A program made the position numbers and the translations under genes. Below are positions 1 through 9,836 of a stretch of 31,039 nucleotides of DNA, one piece after another. Every line of letters starts with the position of its first letter. Position 1 is the stretch's first letter. Under the pieces are notes generated by a model. It did no database searches, was not told the origin of the DNA, and saw only the letters and a program-made list of their open reading frames with translations. Source of the stretch: Desulfatitalea sp. (GTDB lineage Bacteria; Desulfobacterota; Desulfobacteria; Desulfobacterales; Desulfosarcinaceae); NCBI GenBank assembly GCA_013041835.1, contig JABDRH010000594.1:1-31039 (forward strand), given 5' to 3'.

Positions 1-2352
1 CATGCTGTCCTTGCCTGAGAGCAGCGGAATTTCATAGGCCAGACTCAACTCGCGCAGCGCACGGCAGGCGCGGACCAGTTGGGCCGCCTTAAACCGGCCG
101 TCCGGGTTGGCATCGGGATCGTACACAATAGTGGGCCAGCAGAAATTGTCCACGCCACCGATGTGGTCGAGATCGCCGCCCACCGCAATGAGCCGCCGGA
201 CGGCCTCGTCCATGGTGCAGGTGGTCATGTGATAGGCATCGATACGCGAATAGAAAGGCAACAGGGCCTGGGAAAAAGCCAGGCCGGTTTCCGAAGCAAG
301 CACCGGCCGCAACACGGCCGCGTCCGAGGGGATGTCGCCCTCGGCGCCCACCAGGGGCTTGATTACACTGGTGCCCTGCACTTCATGATCATACTGCCGG
401 GCCACCCACGCTTTGGAACAGATGTTGGGGCGTGCCAGCATTTCCAGCAACAGGTGATTAAAATCCGAAGGCGCGCTCAACACCGGCTCATATAACCCAC
501 GATCCTCCGGATCTCGCCATATCGCCTCGAATTGCCATTGCGGAAAGCCGGCGGTCAATAGATCCAGGTCCACGTAAGCGCAGGGTTTGCCTTCGTATGA
601 AATGTGCAGTTTGCCAGAATCGGTAAATTGTCCGATAACGGTGCTCTCTACCGCATGTTGCGCAGATAATTGCATGAAACGTTGCCGATGCTCCGGTGCA
701 ACAGCCACCGTCATACGCTCCTGGGACTCGGAGATCCAGATCTCCCACTGATCGAGGCCGTCGTATTTCAGCGGCACCTTTTCCAGTTCGATGGCCACGC
801 CATTGGAAAAACGCGCACTTTCGCCCACCGAGCTGGAAAGACCGCCCCCGCCGTTGTCGGTGATGAAACGAATCAACCCCTCGTCACGGGCCGCCAGAAG
901 AAAATCGTGCATTTTCTTCTGGGTGTATGGATCCCCGATCTGAACATGGCCGGCGGGCGTATGTTCGGAAAAGGTTTCTGACGAGGCCGTCACGCCATGG
1001 ATGCCGTCCTTGCCCACCCGGCCGCCGCACATGATGACCAGGTCACCCGGAAAAATGGTCTTTTGATCCGAGGGCTGCCCGTTCACTTCGGCCGGCATGA
1101 TGCCCAGGGCCGTTACGAATACCAGGCACTTGCCCATGTATCCGTGATCGAAAAGCACCTGGCCGAAAGGGGTGGGGATGCCGCTTTTGTTGCCACCGTC
1201 GCGTACGCCTTCGATGACGCCGTCCAGCAGGCGCCGTGGGTGCAGGTGGGGCTTCAGGTCGCCGGCATAGTCCCGGTGGCCGACACAATAACCGTAGCTG
1301 CCCATGATGAGGCGCGATCCCAGGCCTGTGCCCATGGGGTCTCGGTAGATGCCGACAATGCCGGTGATGGCGCCGCCGTAAGCTTCCATATTGGAAGGCG
1401 AATTATGGGTTTCACCAGTGATGGTGTAGTAATGCGACTCGTCGAATCGCCCCACACCGGCATTGTCCCACAGCACCGACACGACCCAGGGTTTTCCCTT
1501 TTGCAGGGCGAGCGTGGGCGTTTCGATGCAGGTTTTAAAAAGGCTGTCGATCACTTCGGTCTGGTCCGTGGTCCGATCGGTGTAGTGAAATCGGCCGCGA
1601 AACGTGTTGTGGTTGCAATGATCACTTCGGGCTTGGGAAATATACTCCAACTCCACATCCGTGGGATCTGCCAGGCCGATGGCCGCGCGCTCGAATCGAA
1701 CCCGGGGATCAAGAAAGTATTCTCGGATAGTGGGAATGTCCGCCGGGTTGAGGGCCAGATTTCGCTTGTCGCTCAACCGCCGCAAGGTCTCGTCGCTGTC
1801 AATGGGTAGGACGGTCAGCGTCGGGGTGTGGTTTAACCGTACCTTGGGAATAATATAGCCGATGCCTACTTCGGATTGCCACTGCTCGGCGCTGAAAACT
1901 TTCCACTGCTGAACAATGTCGTTGGCCAGCAGTTGGGATGCGATGGTCTCCACCTGATTTCGCGTCAGTGTGGCGCCCTGTAGGCAAAAACGCCGGGAGG
2001 TGTATACGGATTCTTCCCTTGAAAATCGCACACCCAGCAGATCCTCCATGGCCTCTACGGCAGTGGCGCCGGCATTGTCACGAACACCAGGCCTGAAGCC
2101 AACCCAGATGTGCCAATCCGCCGGTACGTCGAGCGGTGTCAGCGAGGAGAGCTGGATTACGGGATTGGTGAAGATCTCCAACTGCGACCGCCGCACCTGG
2201 TTTTCCGTCAGGGAGGCGTCGATGGTGATAACATGCACGGTTCGAACAGCGTCGGTTTGGATGCCGAAATACTCGCGCGCCTTGCGGGCCAAGCCGGCTC
2301 CTTCGGCATCGTGCAGATCGGGCTTGAGGGTGATTTCGATTCGACTCGGCAT
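1..2352 (-). CDS. purL: Phosphoribosylformylglycinamidine synthase, PurS-PurL fusion type (partial, 3' end outside window)
   Basis: Catalyses the ATP-dependent amidation of FGAR to FGAM, the fourth step of de novo purine synthesis. The frame is open from an ATG at 2352 to the left edge, giving 784 visible codons; the C-terminus lies outside. The start is set by GGAGG five bases upstream. Residues 1-80 (IEITLKPDLHDAEG) resemble PurS, and a second PurS-like stretch follows (VGFRPGVRDNAG, about residues 88-165). The catalytic PurL part follows, with ARSDHCNHNTF, TGETHNSPSNMEAYGG and TDNGGGGLSSSVGES, and near the edge LLSGKDSM of the second AIR-synthase-like half. No glutaminase domain is visible, so a separate PurQ is expected or it lies beyond the edge. 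It is the last visible gene of the dxr-rseP-purL string, 35 bases after rseP. The family call is secure; the exact PurSL subtype is inferred. Confidence 0.93.
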   Translation of the reverse strand, partial: MPSRIEITLKPDLHDAEGAGLARKAREYFGIQTDAVRTVHVITIDASLTENQVRRSQLEIFTNPVIQLSSLTPLDVPADWHIWVGFRPGVRDNAGATAVEAMEDLLGVRFSREESVYTSRRFCLQGATLTRNQVETIASQLLANDIVQQWKVFSAEQWQSEVGIGYIIPKVRLNHTPTLTVLPIDSDETLRRLSDKRNLALNPADIPTIREYFLDPRVRFERAAIGLADPTDVELEYISQARSDHCNHNTFRGRFHYTDRTTDQTEVIDSLFKTCIETPTLALQKGKPWVVSVLWDNAGVGRFDESHYYTITGETHNSPSNMEAYGGAITGIVGIYRDPMGTGLGSRLIMGSYGYCVGHRDYAGDLKPHLHPRRLLDGVIEGVRDGGNKSGIPTPFGQVLFDHGYMGKCLVFVTALGIMPAEVNGQPSDQKTIFPGDLVIMCGGRVGKDGIHGVTASSETFSEHTPAGHVQIGDPYTQKKMHDFLLAARDEGLIRFITDNGGGGLSSSVGESARFSNGVAIELEKVPLKYDGLDQWEIWISESQERMTVAVAPEHRQRFMQLSAQHAVESTVIGQFTDSGKLHISYEGKPCAYVDLDLLTAGFPQWQFEAIWRDPEDRGLYEPVLSAPSDFNHLLLEMLARPNICSKAWVARQYDHEVQGTSVIKPLVGAEGDIPSDAAVLRPVLASETGLAFSQALLPFYSRIDAYHMTTCTMDEAVRRLIAVGGDLDHIGGVDNFCWPTIVYDPDANPDGRFKAAQLVRACRALRELSLAYEIPLLSGKDSM

Positions 2353-2387
2353 GCCGGCCTCCAATGATCAGACGATAAAAGCGTCTG

Positions 2388-3749
2388 CTAAAACCAGGTA
2401 TAGATGATATCGTTATAAAGCACGAAGATCATCAGTAGAAGCAGTAAAAACATGCCGATCTGCTGCGCCGTCTCACGAACCCGGATACTGACCGGCTTGC
2501 GTTGCACAGCTTCGATGGCGAAAAAAAGAAGATGTCCGCCGTCCAGCACCGGAATGGGAAACAGGTTGATGACTGCCAGGCTGACGCTGATGAAACCGAT
2601 GAAGTAGATCAGTTGCATCACGCCCTGCCGGGCCTGCTGGTTGGCCATTATTGCAATGCGGATCGGCCCGCCGATGGCTGACGTCGACACTTTACGTTCC
2701 GATAGTTTGACGAAAAAGCGGCCGGATTCATAAATTACCATCCATGTCTGATCCAGACCGAGCACAATGGCCTGTCCCAATCCCACCGGCACATTGATTT
2801 TGTCCGCTTCGGGAATGGAGAAATCCGGTCTTAGTATCCCAATGCGATACACGCTCTGTTGGGTTCCCAGCGCATTCTTCTCTTGTTTTTCTACGGGTTT
2901 GATCTCCACTTCAAAAACATCTTCACCGCGCTGGATGGTAAAGGTCATCGATTTGCCCTGGGACTGGGAAACGATATCCTGCATGGCTTCCCAGTAATCA
3001 ATGGGACTGCCGTCGATGGCGATGATCCGGTCCCCTTTTTCAATACCGGCTTTTTGAGCGGGCATGTCTGGTAGGGTTTCAGCCACCATGGCGCTGATGG
3101 GCCGGTGCCCTTGAATGCCTATATCGTAATAAGTGATGTCATCGCCATAGACATCTTTGGCGTGCTCTTGTTTGGGCCGCACCGTATAGGTCAATTCAGA
3201 ACCATTTCGTGTGATATCAATGGTCAGCGGGCCGCCTTGGCTTTCGTCCAGAACGGCGTTAATGTCTCGCCACGATGCAATGGGGTTGCCATTGATGGCC
3301 TGAATCCGATCGCCTTCCAGCATACCGGTTTCTTGGGCCGGACTCTGTTTTTCCACATGGCGCACGTAAGGCTTGATGTTGGCGATGCCGGTGATGTACG
3401 TACCGCCGGTAAAAATAAGTATGGCAAACAAAATATTGAAGATCGGCCCTGCGGCCACAATCAAGGCGCGCTGCCCCACGGGTTTGTGTGTAAAAGATAG
3501 CGGCAGATCTTCAGGCGGAATGGGGGCATCGGGTTCCTCGCCCATCATCTTCACATAGCCGCCCAAAGGTATCAAAGAGAGGCGGTAATCCGTACGCCCC
3601 ATCGTTTTGCCGAAAATACGCGGGCCGAAGCCCAGGGAAAATCTCTCCACGCCCACGCCAAAAAGCCGCGCAACCACGAAATGCCCCAGTTCATGGAAAA
3701 AAATCAGTACGCCCAAAACGATAATAAAATGAAAAATGGTGTCAATCAT
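2388..3749 (-). CDS. rseP: RIP metalloprotease RseP (site-2 protease)
   Basis: Inner-membrane intramembrane-cleaving zinc protease. In relatives it cuts anti-sigma factors after a first periplasmic cut, and it also clears signal-peptide remnants. The 453-residue protein has the HELGH zinc motif at residues 19-23 inside the first membrane helix. Two PDZ domains lie in the middle (around residues 110-195 and 205-290; GDRIQAINGNPI and GDRIIAIDGSPI are their ligand loops). The second catalytic motif, NLFPIPVLDGGH, is near the C-terminus and supplies the zinc-binding Asp. Length matches E. coli RseP (450). The ATG is preceded by AAGGATG. It sits between dxr and purL, and the uppS-cdsA-dxr-rseP order is the common bacterial arrangement. 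No anti-sigma substrate gene is visible in the window. Confidence 0.95.
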   Translation of the reverse strand: MIDTIFHFIIVLGVLIFFHELGHFVVARLFGVGVERFSLGFGPRIFGKTMGRTDYRLSLIPLGGYVKMMGEEPDAPIPPEDLPLSFTHKPVGQRALIVAAGPIFNILFAILIFTGGTYITGIANIKPYVRHVEKQSPAQETGMLEGDRIQAINGNPIASWRDINAVLDESQGGPLTIDITRNGSELTYTVRPKQEHAKDVYGDDITYYDIGIQGHRPISAMVAETLPDMPAQKAGIEKGDRIIAIDGSPIDYWEAMQDIVSQSQGKSMTFTIQRGEDVFEVEIKPVEKQEKNALGTQQSVYRIGILRPDFSIPEADKINVPVGLGQAIVLGLDQTWMVIYESGRFFVKLSERKVSTSAIGGPIRIAIMANQQARQGVMQLIYFIGFISVSLAVINLFPIPVLDGGHLLFFAIEAVQRKPVSIRVRETAQQIGMFLLLLLMIFVLYNDIIYTWF

Positions 3750-3868
3750 GGTGCTTCATCCTTGGTGTCTTCTGCCGGCCGCCATGCCGGCATTGTCGTC
3801 GGAAGCCCCGCGCCGGATGTTTTCGTTTTGATGCGGTCTTTATTCATATGCGGGCAGGCGGCATTGTA

Positions 3869-5035
3869 TTAAATTGCGGCGAACTGATCAACCTTGCGTT
3901 TCGCCTTCTGGCGCGCCCACTCATCGTCCGCCAATATGGCGGCCAAATCAGGCATATCCGTGGAACGACACGCCGCCATGGTCTCCTCAATAATCACCGG
4001 GATATGCGAAAAGCCTATCTTGCCGGACAAAAATGCCGAAACGGCAACCTCATTGGCTGCATTAAGCACGGCCGGCAAGGTGCCTCCCGTCCGGCAGGCT
4101 TCAAAGGCCAACCGCAGGCAAGGAAAACGTTTGAGATCGGGGGGTTCGAAAGTGAGACAGCCCAATGCGGAAAAATCAGGCAACGGCTGCTGAAGCCCTA
4201 GCCGATCGGGATAGGCAAGCGCATAGGCGATTGCCTGTTGCATATCGGGTATACCCATCTGAGCCATGACCGAGCCATCACAGAACGCGACCATGGAATG
4301 TACGATGCTCTGAGGATGCACCAATACTTGGATACGATCAACCGCCATGTCAAACAGCCACCTGGCTTCAATCACTTCCAAGCCCTTATTCATGAGGGTC
4401 GCCGAGTCAATCGTGATTTTTTCCCCCATCTGCCAGTTGGGATGTTTGAGCGCCTCTTCAGGAGTGACGCCGGAAAATCGGTTTGCCGGCAATTCCCTGA
4501 AAGGACCTCCCGAGGCGGTAATGATGAGTTGATCGACCCTGTCAATGCGTTCACCCTGCAAGCATTGGAAGATGGCGCTGTGCTCGCTATCCACCGGCAG
4601 AAGGCGAACGTTGTTGGTTTTTACAGCTTGGGTGACCAAATGGCCAGCCATTACCAGGGTCTCTTTGTTGGCCAGGGCAATATCCTTTCCAGCCTCGATG
4701 GCGGCCATGGTCGGCGCCAGGCCGGCGGCGCCAACCATGGCGCCAACCACCATATCCACGTCCGGCAGCGCCGCAGCAGCGGCATATCCTTCTGATCCAT
4801 AAAGAATTTCTACCGCACACCGACCTTGCAATCGCTGCTGTAACTGCACGGCTGAGGCTTCATCGTAGACCACGGCCAACCGGGGTTGAAAGGCCAGTAT
4901 CTGATCGGAAAGCCGATCCACATTGTTTTTGGCCGCCAAGGCTTTCACCGTGAAACGGTCGGGAAACTTTTTGACGATCTTCAACGTGCTGTTGCCAATG
5001 GAGCCGGTGGCCCCAAGAATGGCGAGGGATTTCAT
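3869..5035 (-). CDS. dxr: 1-deoxy-D-xylulose 5-phosphate reductoisomerase
   Basis: NADPH-dependent second step of the MEP isoprenoid pathway, converting DXP to MEP in the cytoplasm. The N-terminus carries the dinucleotide-binding motif GATGSIG (residues 8-14). The metal and substrate site is seen as PVDSEHSAIFQ, the flexible loop as TASGGPFRE, and the C-terminal part of the site as SATLMNKGLEVIEA and VHPQSIVHSMV. I chose the ATG at 5035 (388 residues) because it overlaps the cdsA stop as ATGA, which favours translational coupling. An ATG four codons upstream at 5047 is in frame but has AAGGA directly abutting it, too close for a ribosome site. It supplies precursors for UppS, encoded two genes upstream. 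Nothing unusual in catalytic residues. Confidence 0.95.
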   Translation of the reverse strand: MKSLAILGATGSIGNSTLKIVKKFPDRFTVKALAAKNNVDRLSDQILAFQPRLAVVYDEASAVQLQQRLQGRCAVEILYGSEGYAAAAALPDVDMVVGAMVGAAGLAPTMAAIEAGKDIALANKETLVMAGHLVTQAVKTNNVRLLPVDSEHSAIFQCLQGERIDRVDQLIITASGGPFRELPANRFSGVTPEEALKHPNWQMGEKITIDSATLMNKGLEVIEARWLFDMAVDRIQVLVHPQSIVHSMVAFCDGSVMAQMGIPDMQQAIAYALAYPDRLGLQQPLPDFSALGCLTFEPPDLKRFPCLRLAFEACRTGGTLPAVLNAANEVAVSAFLSGKIGFSHIPVIIEETMAACRSTDMPDLAAILADDEWARQKAKRKVDQFAAI

Positions 5036-5844
5036 ATCGGCAAACATTCCTTGAAAATGTAGGCAGTGGGGGCAGCGAAAAGGATGGCATCAATGCGGTC
5101 CAGGAAGCCGCCGTGACCTGGAAGCAAATTTCCGGAATCCTTGACATCGGCGACGCGTTTGAACTCGGATTCAAAAAGATCACCGGCCTGACCCGATACG
5201 CCCACAACCAAGGCAAATGCCAGTGCATAGGACAAGCTGATCCGGTCAAAGAGCAGCAAAGCATACCCCAGGCTCAACAGAACGCCGGCGGCCAGTCCCC
5301 CGATAGATCCTTCTACGGTCTTTTTGGGGCTTACCGCCGGACACAGTTTGTTGCGACCGAAATACGTGCCGGCATAAAAAGCGCCTGTATCCCCCCCGCT
5401 AACGACCAGCAGCAAAAGCAACACCCAATGAATGCCCGAATTACTTCTATAAAGCAACACGGCAAAGGAGAGCAGCAATGGAATATAGATTACGCCAAAG
5501 ACCTGCTTTAGTACAACCATGGGCGCATCGGTGCTCGTTTTGAATCTGAAAATGGACAGGGTTGCCGCGCCAATGGCGCTGATTGCCAGCAGTATAGCTG
5601 CGGTATCGGAATGTCCGAAACCCGCTGAAACGGGAATGCCTACACCAAAGAGATAACCCCAAAAGGGATAGTACCAGTTTACTTTAGGTATGTGGTCCGA
5701 GAAAACAATACGGTAGTATTCCCATTGGGCGACAACGGAAACGGATGCAATAAGAAATGTAAAAAGAAGCAATCCGCCCTTTAGGATCAGCGTCAGAAGA
5801 AGCGGCAGGATAATAACGGCGGTAAGCCAACGCTTGGCATGCAT
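5032..5844 (-). CDS. cdsA: Phosphatidate cytidylyltransferase (CDP-diacylglycerol synthase)
   Basis: Integral membrane enzyme making CDP-diacylglycerol from phosphatidic acid and CTP, the branch point for phospholipid synthesis. It has 270 residues with several hydrophobic helices from the N-terminus onward. The motif SGGDTGAFYAGTYFGRN and the C-terminal CdsA signature (SEFKRVADVKDSGNLLPGHG followed by GFLDRID) are both complete. An ATG ten codons upstream (5874) lacks a ribosome site, whereas the ATG at 5844 has AGGG six bases before it, so I prefer 5844. The stop overlaps the dxr start (ATGA). It lies 66 bases after uppS in the usual uppS-cdsA-dxr order. Confidence 0.94.
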   Translation of the reverse strand: MHAKRWLTAVIILPLLLTLILKGGLLLFTFLIASVSVVAQWEYYRIVFSDHIPKVNWYYPFWGYLFGVGIPVSAGFGHSDTAAILLAISAIGAATLSIFRFKTSTDAPMVVLKQVFGVIYIPLLLSFAVLLYRSNSGIHWVLLLLLVVSGGDTGAFYAGTYFGRNKLCPAVSPKKTVEGSIGGLAAGVLLSLGYALLLFDRISLSYALAFALVVGVSGQAGDLFESEFKRVADVKDSGNLLPGHGGFLDRIDAILFAAPTAYIFKECLPI

Positions 5845-5910
5845 GATGAACCCTAGCTCCCAATGTTGCAACATTGAGGTTCGTTGTAACCGCCGGTCGA
5901 TTCCGCTGCG

Positions 5911-6666
5911 TCAATCACTTGTTGATTTGCTCACCTTTCCAAAACGGCGTTCTCTGTTCTGGTACTCCTTAAGGATGGAAACAAATTCGTCGGCAGTAAA
6001 ATCCGGCCAGAGGGTCGGTGTCACAAACAGTTCGGCATAGGCCAGTTGCCACAGCAGGAAATTGCTGATACGCATTTCTCCGCTGGTACGAATCATGAGG
6101 TCCGGATCAGGGAGTTCTCTAGTATAAAGATGGTCTGCCACCGTGGCCTCATCGATGGTGTCCGGGTTCAAAGTGCCCGCGGCAGATTTAAAGGCGATGC
6201 GGCGCACCATTTCCGTAATTTCCGTTCGGCCACCATAGCTGAGCGCCAGATTCAGCAGCATCCCGTCATTTCCACGAGTCGTCTTCAGCACGCGGGCGAT
6301 GACGGCTCGCACATCTTCGGGCAGCCGATCGATCTGGCCGATGATTCCCAGGCGAATATTATTTTCTTGCATCTCGCGCTCCTCACTATTGAGCAAGCGC
6401 TTAAACAAGCCCATCAGGGCATGGATCTCCGACTCGGGACGCTGCCAATTCTCGGTTGAAAAGGCGAAGAACGTAAGCACGCCAATTCCCATTTCACGAG
6501 AAATCCGAACGATCTGTCTCACCGTTTCCGCGCCTTTTTCATGCCCTTTGACACGATTAAGGAGTCGTTTCTTGGCCCACCGGCCATTGCCGTCCATGAT
6601 GACAGCCACATGGCGCGGTAGTTCGGCAATATTCAATCGGTGCGTGTTTGAAGTATTAGAACTCAA
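5911..6666 (-). CDS. uppS: Undecaprenyl diphosphate synthase (cis-prenyltransferase)
   Basis: Condenses isopentenyl diphosphate units onto farnesyl diphosphate to give the C55 lipid carrier used for peptidoglycan and O-antigen. The 251-residue protein has the pyrophosphate-binding motif [15 protein letters not shown] with the catalytic Asp, [12 protein letters not shown] in the middle, and the C-terminal family signature [19 protein letters not shown]. The start is a TTG at 6666 that overlaps the end of frr by 11 bases, with GAAAGAG a few bases upstream. No ATG or GTG lies between this TTG and the conserved core, so the unusual start is well supported. Translational coupling to frr is likely. 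Confidence 0.94.
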   Translation of the reverse strand: MSSNTSNTHRLNIAELPRHVAVIMDGNGRWAKKRLLNRVKGHEKGAETVRQIVRISREMGIGVLTFFAFSTENWQRPESEIHALMGLFKRLLNSEEREMQENNIRLGIIGQIDRLPEDVRAVIARVLKTTRGNDGMLLNLALSYGGRTEITEMVRRIAFKSAAGTLNPDTIDEATVADHLYTRELPDPDLMIRTSGEMRISNFLLWQLAYAELFVTPTLWPDFTADEFVSILKEYQNRERRFGKVSKSTSD

Positions 6667-7213
6667 GGATCTCTTTCTCTTTTTCCTTGTATATCTCGTC
6701 TATCTGCTTAATATATTCATCGGTGATCTTTTGGATCTGGTCCTGAGCTTTGAAGGCGTCATCTTCGGAAACGTCGCCGTCTTTTTTGAATCCCTTGATC
6801 AGTTCGTTGGCATCACGGCGAATATTGCGAACCGCCACCTTGTACTCTTCGCAAGTCTTGTGGACCATTTTAACCAGTTCTTTACGGCGCTCTTCGGAAA
6901 GTGGCGGAACGGCAATGCGTATCAGCTTGCCGTCATTGGACGGCGTCAGCCCCAAATCAGACTTGAGAATCGCCTTCTCAATGTCCTTGATGGCGGAAAC
7001 ATCCCAAGCCTGAATGGTTATCAGGCGACTTTCCGGCACCGCGATGGTGGCCATCTGGTTCAGTGGCGTCGGTGTACCGTAGTAATCCACTTTGATGCCA
7101 TCCAAAAGCGTTTGCGAAGCCCGACCGGTACGAATGCGTTTTAGTTCGGTTTTCAACGCCGTGATGCTCTTGGCCATCCGATCCCGAGTCTCTTGATACG
7201 TTTCTTCAATCAT
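6656..7213 (-). CDS. frr: Ribosome recycling factor
   Basis: Splits post-termination ribosomes together with EF-G. At 185 residues it has the normal family length. The N-terminal helix ([21 protein letters not shown]) and the [22 protein letters not shown] beta domain are typical, as is the long C-terminal helix that includes [22 protein letters not shown]. The ATG at 7213 is preceded by GAGGTG at a spacing of seven. It follows pyrH after about 200 bases and overlaps the uppS start, the classic rpsB-tsf-pyrH-frr-uppS order. Confidence 0.97.
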   Translation of the reverse strand: MIEETYQETRDRMAKSITALKTELKRIRTGRASQTLLDGIKVDYYGTPTPLNQMATIAVPESRLITIQAWDVSAIKDIEKAILKSDLGLTPSNDGKLIRIAVPPLSEERRKELVKMVHKTCEEYKVAVRNIRRDANELIKGFKKDGDVSEDDAFKAQDQIQKITDEYIKQIDEIYKEKEKEILEF

Positions 7214-7417
7214 GGCATTTCACCTCGATGGGGGATTGTCTTTGATATGTTGTTTTGAAAACGGCGCATGCCATTCAGATGTAGATTTTAATGCGCGTGG
7301 TTCAGATAAAGTTCAGCATGCGGAAAGCATCGTATGATGCATGGGGCCGATGAAAAACCGAACGATCCGACCTAAATCCGGGCGCCTGAAAATACGAACT
7401 GATGTTTGCCGGTAACC
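7214..7417. other. Intergenic spacer between pyrH and frr
   Basis: About 200 bases without a gene, unusually long for this otherwise tightly packed operon. I see no clear terminator (no hairpin followed by a T run on the minus strand) and no convincing promoter for frr. It could hold an internal promoter or a processing site, but nothing in it is decisive. Confidence 0.4.
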
Positions 7418-8134
7418 CTAATTTCCAATCAGGGTACCTACCCGCACGCCGGAAGCCACCTTGAATATATTCCCGGCTTGTTTCAGATCGAAAACGACAA
7501 GCGGCAACTGGTTGTCCATGGCCAAAGAAATGGCCGTCATGTCCATGACCTTGAGTTGACGCTCCAGAACCTGCATATAGGAAATTTGCGAGATGAACTT
7601 GGCATCCGGGTGAACGACGGGGTCCGCATCGTATAGGCCATCTACCTTGGTGGCCTTGAGCAATACTTGGGCATGTATCTCCTGTGCCCGCAACACGGCG
7701 GCGGTATCGGCGGTGAAATAGGGATTGCCCGTTCCGGCGGCAAAGATCACGACACGTCCTTTTTCCAAATGGCGCAGCGCTCGGCGCAGGATATAGGGCT
7801 CGGCCACTTCGTGCATGGAGATAGCCGTTTGCACCCGGGTCTGGATGCCTGCTTTTTCCAATGCATCCTGCAAGGCCAAGCTGTTCATCACCGTGGCCAG
7901 CATGCCCATGTGATCGGCGGAGGTACGCTCCATGCCGAATGATGTGGCCTTAACGCCGCGAAAAATATTCCCGCCCCCCACCACGACTGCAATATCAATT
8001 CCGGCTTCATGGGTCGTTTTGATCTCCTCGGCCACATAGGAGAGCATCTCCGGTGCGATGCCGAAGGCCTGCTCTCCCATGAGCGCCTCACCGCTCAACT
8101 TGAGGAGAATACGCTTATAAGCAGTCTGAGCCAA
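7418..8134 (-). CDS. pyrH: UMP kinase
   Basis: Phosphorylates UMP to UDP with ATP; hexameric amino-acid-kinase-fold enzyme. Motifs seen are KLSGEALMG near the N-terminus, [28 protein letters not shown], and [21 protein letters not shown] for nucleotide binding. The frame is open upstream into tsf, but homologous sequence begins at [16 protein letters not shown] therefore take the TTG at 8134 as the start, giving 238 residues (E. coli 241). That TTG lies one base after the tsf TAG, with AGGTGGGG about ten bases upstream inside the end of tsf. Very close spacing suggests coupled translation with tsf. Confidence 0.93.
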   Translation of the reverse strand: MAQTAYKRILLKLSGEALMGEQAFGIAPEMLSYVAEEIKTTHEAGIDIAVVVGGGNIFRGVKATSFGMERTSADHMGMLATVMNSLALQDALEKAGIQTRVQTAISMHEVAEPYILRRALRHLEKGRVVIFAAGTGNPYFTADTAAVLRAQEIHAQVLLKATKVDGLYDADPVVHPDAKFISQISYMQVLERQLKVMDMTAISLAMDNQLPLVVFDLKQAGNIFKVASGVRVGTLIGN

Positions 8135-8135
8135 T

Positions 8136-8735
8136 CTATTCAGTCCCCACCTGAAATCTGGCAAAACGCTTGATATCGATCTTTTCACCGGTTTTGGCGA
8201 TCACCTCGTTAAGATAGTCGCTGATGGTCTTGTCCGGGTCGCGGACATAAGCCTGGTTCATCAAACAACTTTCCTTATAAAACTTATTCAACTTGCCATC
8301 GACGATCTTCTCGATCATCTTCTCCGGCTTGCCGGTTTCAACGGCTTGTGCCCGAAAAATCTCGCGTTCACGTTCTAAAATGTTCGGTGGCACATCCTCG
8401 GGTGTAATGCCCACGGGGTTGGCCGCTGCAATATGCATGGCCAGGTTTTTCGCAAACTCGATAAAGTCGTCTGTTTTGGCCACAAAGTCGGTTTCGCAAT
8501 CGACTTCGACCATCACGCCGATTTTGCCTCCCATGTGTATATAGGACTGGATGGTGCCCTCACTGGTAGCCCGGCCGGCCCGCTTGGCCGCGGTTGCCAA
8601 GCCTTTTTTACGCAGAAAGTCAACCGCCTTTTCCATATCACCATCGCACTCGGTCAACGCCTCTTTACAATCCATGATGCCGGCGCCGGATTTCTCTCTG
8701 AGCGCCTTGACCATTGCTGCACTAATTTCAGCCAT
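8136..8735 (-). CDS. tsf: Translation elongation factor Ts (short form)
   Basis: Nucleotide exchange factor for EF-Tu. The N-terminal UBA-like domain ([29 protein letters not shown]) and the Tu-contacting motif [12 protein letters not shown] are intact. At 199 residues it is much shorter than the E. coli protein (283). It corresponds to the short bacterial form with a single core subdomain, known from Thermus and many deltaproteobacteria, so it is not a truncation. GGAG is upstream of the ATG. It follows rpsB by 18 bases. Confidence 0.96.
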   Translation of the reverse strand: MAEISAAMVKALREKSGAGIMDCKEALTECDGDMEKAVDFLRKKGLATAAKRAGRATSEGTIQSYIHMGGKIGVMVEVDCETDFVAKTDDFIEFAKNLAMHIAAANPVGITPEDVPPNILEREREIFRAQAVETGKPEKMIEKIVDGKLNKFYKESCLMNQAYVRDPDKTISDYLNEVIAKTGEKIDIKRFARFQVGTE

Positions 8736-8753
8736 CTTCCGAAACTCTCCTGT

Positions 8754-9650
8754 CTATTCGGTTTCCGTGGAAACCGTTGCGTTTTCTTCCTCAGCACCTT
8801 CGGCAGGCGCACCCTCTTCTTCGGTTTTACGGATAATCTCGACAATCGGTCCTTTGCTGCCGTCCGAGATCACCTTTCGTTCACCGGGTTTCAGATCGGC
8901 GGATGCCGTCTCGATCTCCGTGGGTTCATCCTGAGCCTTGTCGGCGTCGGCTTGTTGTCGCTCTTTGAACTGCTGCTGACCTTCAAGACAGGCATCGGCA
9001 ATTTTGGAAGAAACCAACCGAATGGCCCGGATGGCGTCATCATTGCCGGGGATAACATAGTCCACCTCGTCGGGATCGCAGTTGGTGTCGACAATCGACA
9101 CGATGGGAATCCGCAAACGCCGCGCTTCACGAACGGCGATGGCCTCATTCTTGGGATCGATGACAAACATGGCACCGGGAAGTTTCCCCATGTTGCGGAT
9201 GCCGCCCAAGGTGCTGTCAAGCTTGGTGCGCTCCTTGCCCATTTTCAGACGCTCTTTTTTGGGGAACAGGTTGATCGTGCCGTCCAACTCAATGGTATTG
9301 AGGTAGTTGAGTCGATCAATGCTCTTTTTGATGGTCTGAAAATTGGTCAACATGCCACCCAACCAGCGGTTTTGCACATAGAACATTTCGCACCGGTTGG
9401 CCTCTTCGTAAATAGATTCCCGGGCCTGCTTCTTAGTACCGACGAAAAGCACCGATTTTCCGCGGCTCACCGAATCTACGATAAAGTCATACGCCGTTTT
9501 GAACATGCGCACCGTCTTTTGCAGATCGACAATGTAAATCCCATTGCGCGCACCGAAAATATACGGCTTCATTTTGGGGTTCCAGCGCTTGGTTTGGTGA
9601 CCGAAATGGACACCGGCTTCCAACAACTCTTTCATGGTGACGTATGCCAT
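8754..9650 (-). CDS. rpsB: 30S ribosomal protein S2 with acidic C-terminal tail
   Basis: uS2, a late-assembling small-subunit protein. The core is recognisable from [20 protein letters not shown] to the region with [20 protein letters not shown] and [20 protein letters not shown]. The start is the second of two nearby ATGs (9650): AAGGAG is eight bases before it but only two before the first (9656). After the S2 core there is a tail of about 65 residues, rich in Glu, Ala and Asp, that goes beyond the E. coli length (241) to 298 residues. Such acidic tails occur in several lineages and are probably disordered. First gene of the rpsB-tsf-pyrH-frr-uppS-cdsA-dxr-rseP-purL string. Confidence 0.96.
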   Translation of the reverse strand: MAYVTMKELLEAGVHFGHQTKRWNPKMKPYIFGARNGIYIVDLQKTVRMFKTAYDFIVDSVSRGKSVLFVGTKKQARESIYEEANRCEMFYVQNRWLGGMLTNFQTIKKSIDRLNYLNTIELDGTINLFPKKERLKMGKERTKLDSTLGGIRNMGKLPGAMFVIDPKNEAIAVREARRLRIPIVSIVDTNCDPDEVDYVIPGNDDAIRAIRLVSSKIADACLEGQQQFKERQQADADKAQDEPTEIETASADLKPGERKVISDGSKGPIVEIIRKTEEEGAPAEGAEEENATVSTETE

Positions 9651-9697
9651 TCGCATTGCTCCTTAACCGTTGGTTTATCCTGCGCCCGTTTCAACCC

Positions 9698-9733
9698 CGG
9701 TTCCGACTTTTTGATGGAAAGCACCGGGAACCG
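9698..9733 (-). promoter_or_regulatory. Hairpin in the rpsB leader
   Basis: CGGTTCC at 9698-9704 pairs perfectly with GGAACCG at 9727-9733 across a 22-base loop, between the candidate promoter and the rpsB start. In proteobacteria the rpsB leader is a known site of S2 feedback control. Whether this hairpin belongs to that motif is inference; there is no T run to make it a terminator. Confidence 0.35.
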
Positions 9734-9771
9734 AGTCCGCGGGCGTGTGAGTTGGGTCTTAAAATCGGAAT

Positions 9772-9800
9772 TTTGTAACAAAATTCAACCAATCCTGCAA
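9772..9800 (-). promoter_or_regulatory. Candidate sigma-70 promoter of the rpsB operon
   Basis: On the minus strand TTGCAG (9800-9795) is followed after exactly 17 bases by TACAAA (9777-9772). It lies between prmC and rpsB and would give a leader of roughly 110 bases before the rpsB start. The -10 matches only four of six positions, so it is plausible rather than proven. Confidence 0.45.
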
Positions 9801-9836
9801 CATTTTTTTCAGCGCCAACGCGTGTCGCACCTGTCC

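Noticed and set aside
997..1809. A 270-codon plus-strand open frame (and a second at 79-495) near the left edge
   Set aside because: Both are antisense to the purL frame, which is continuous with all expected motifs on the minus strand.
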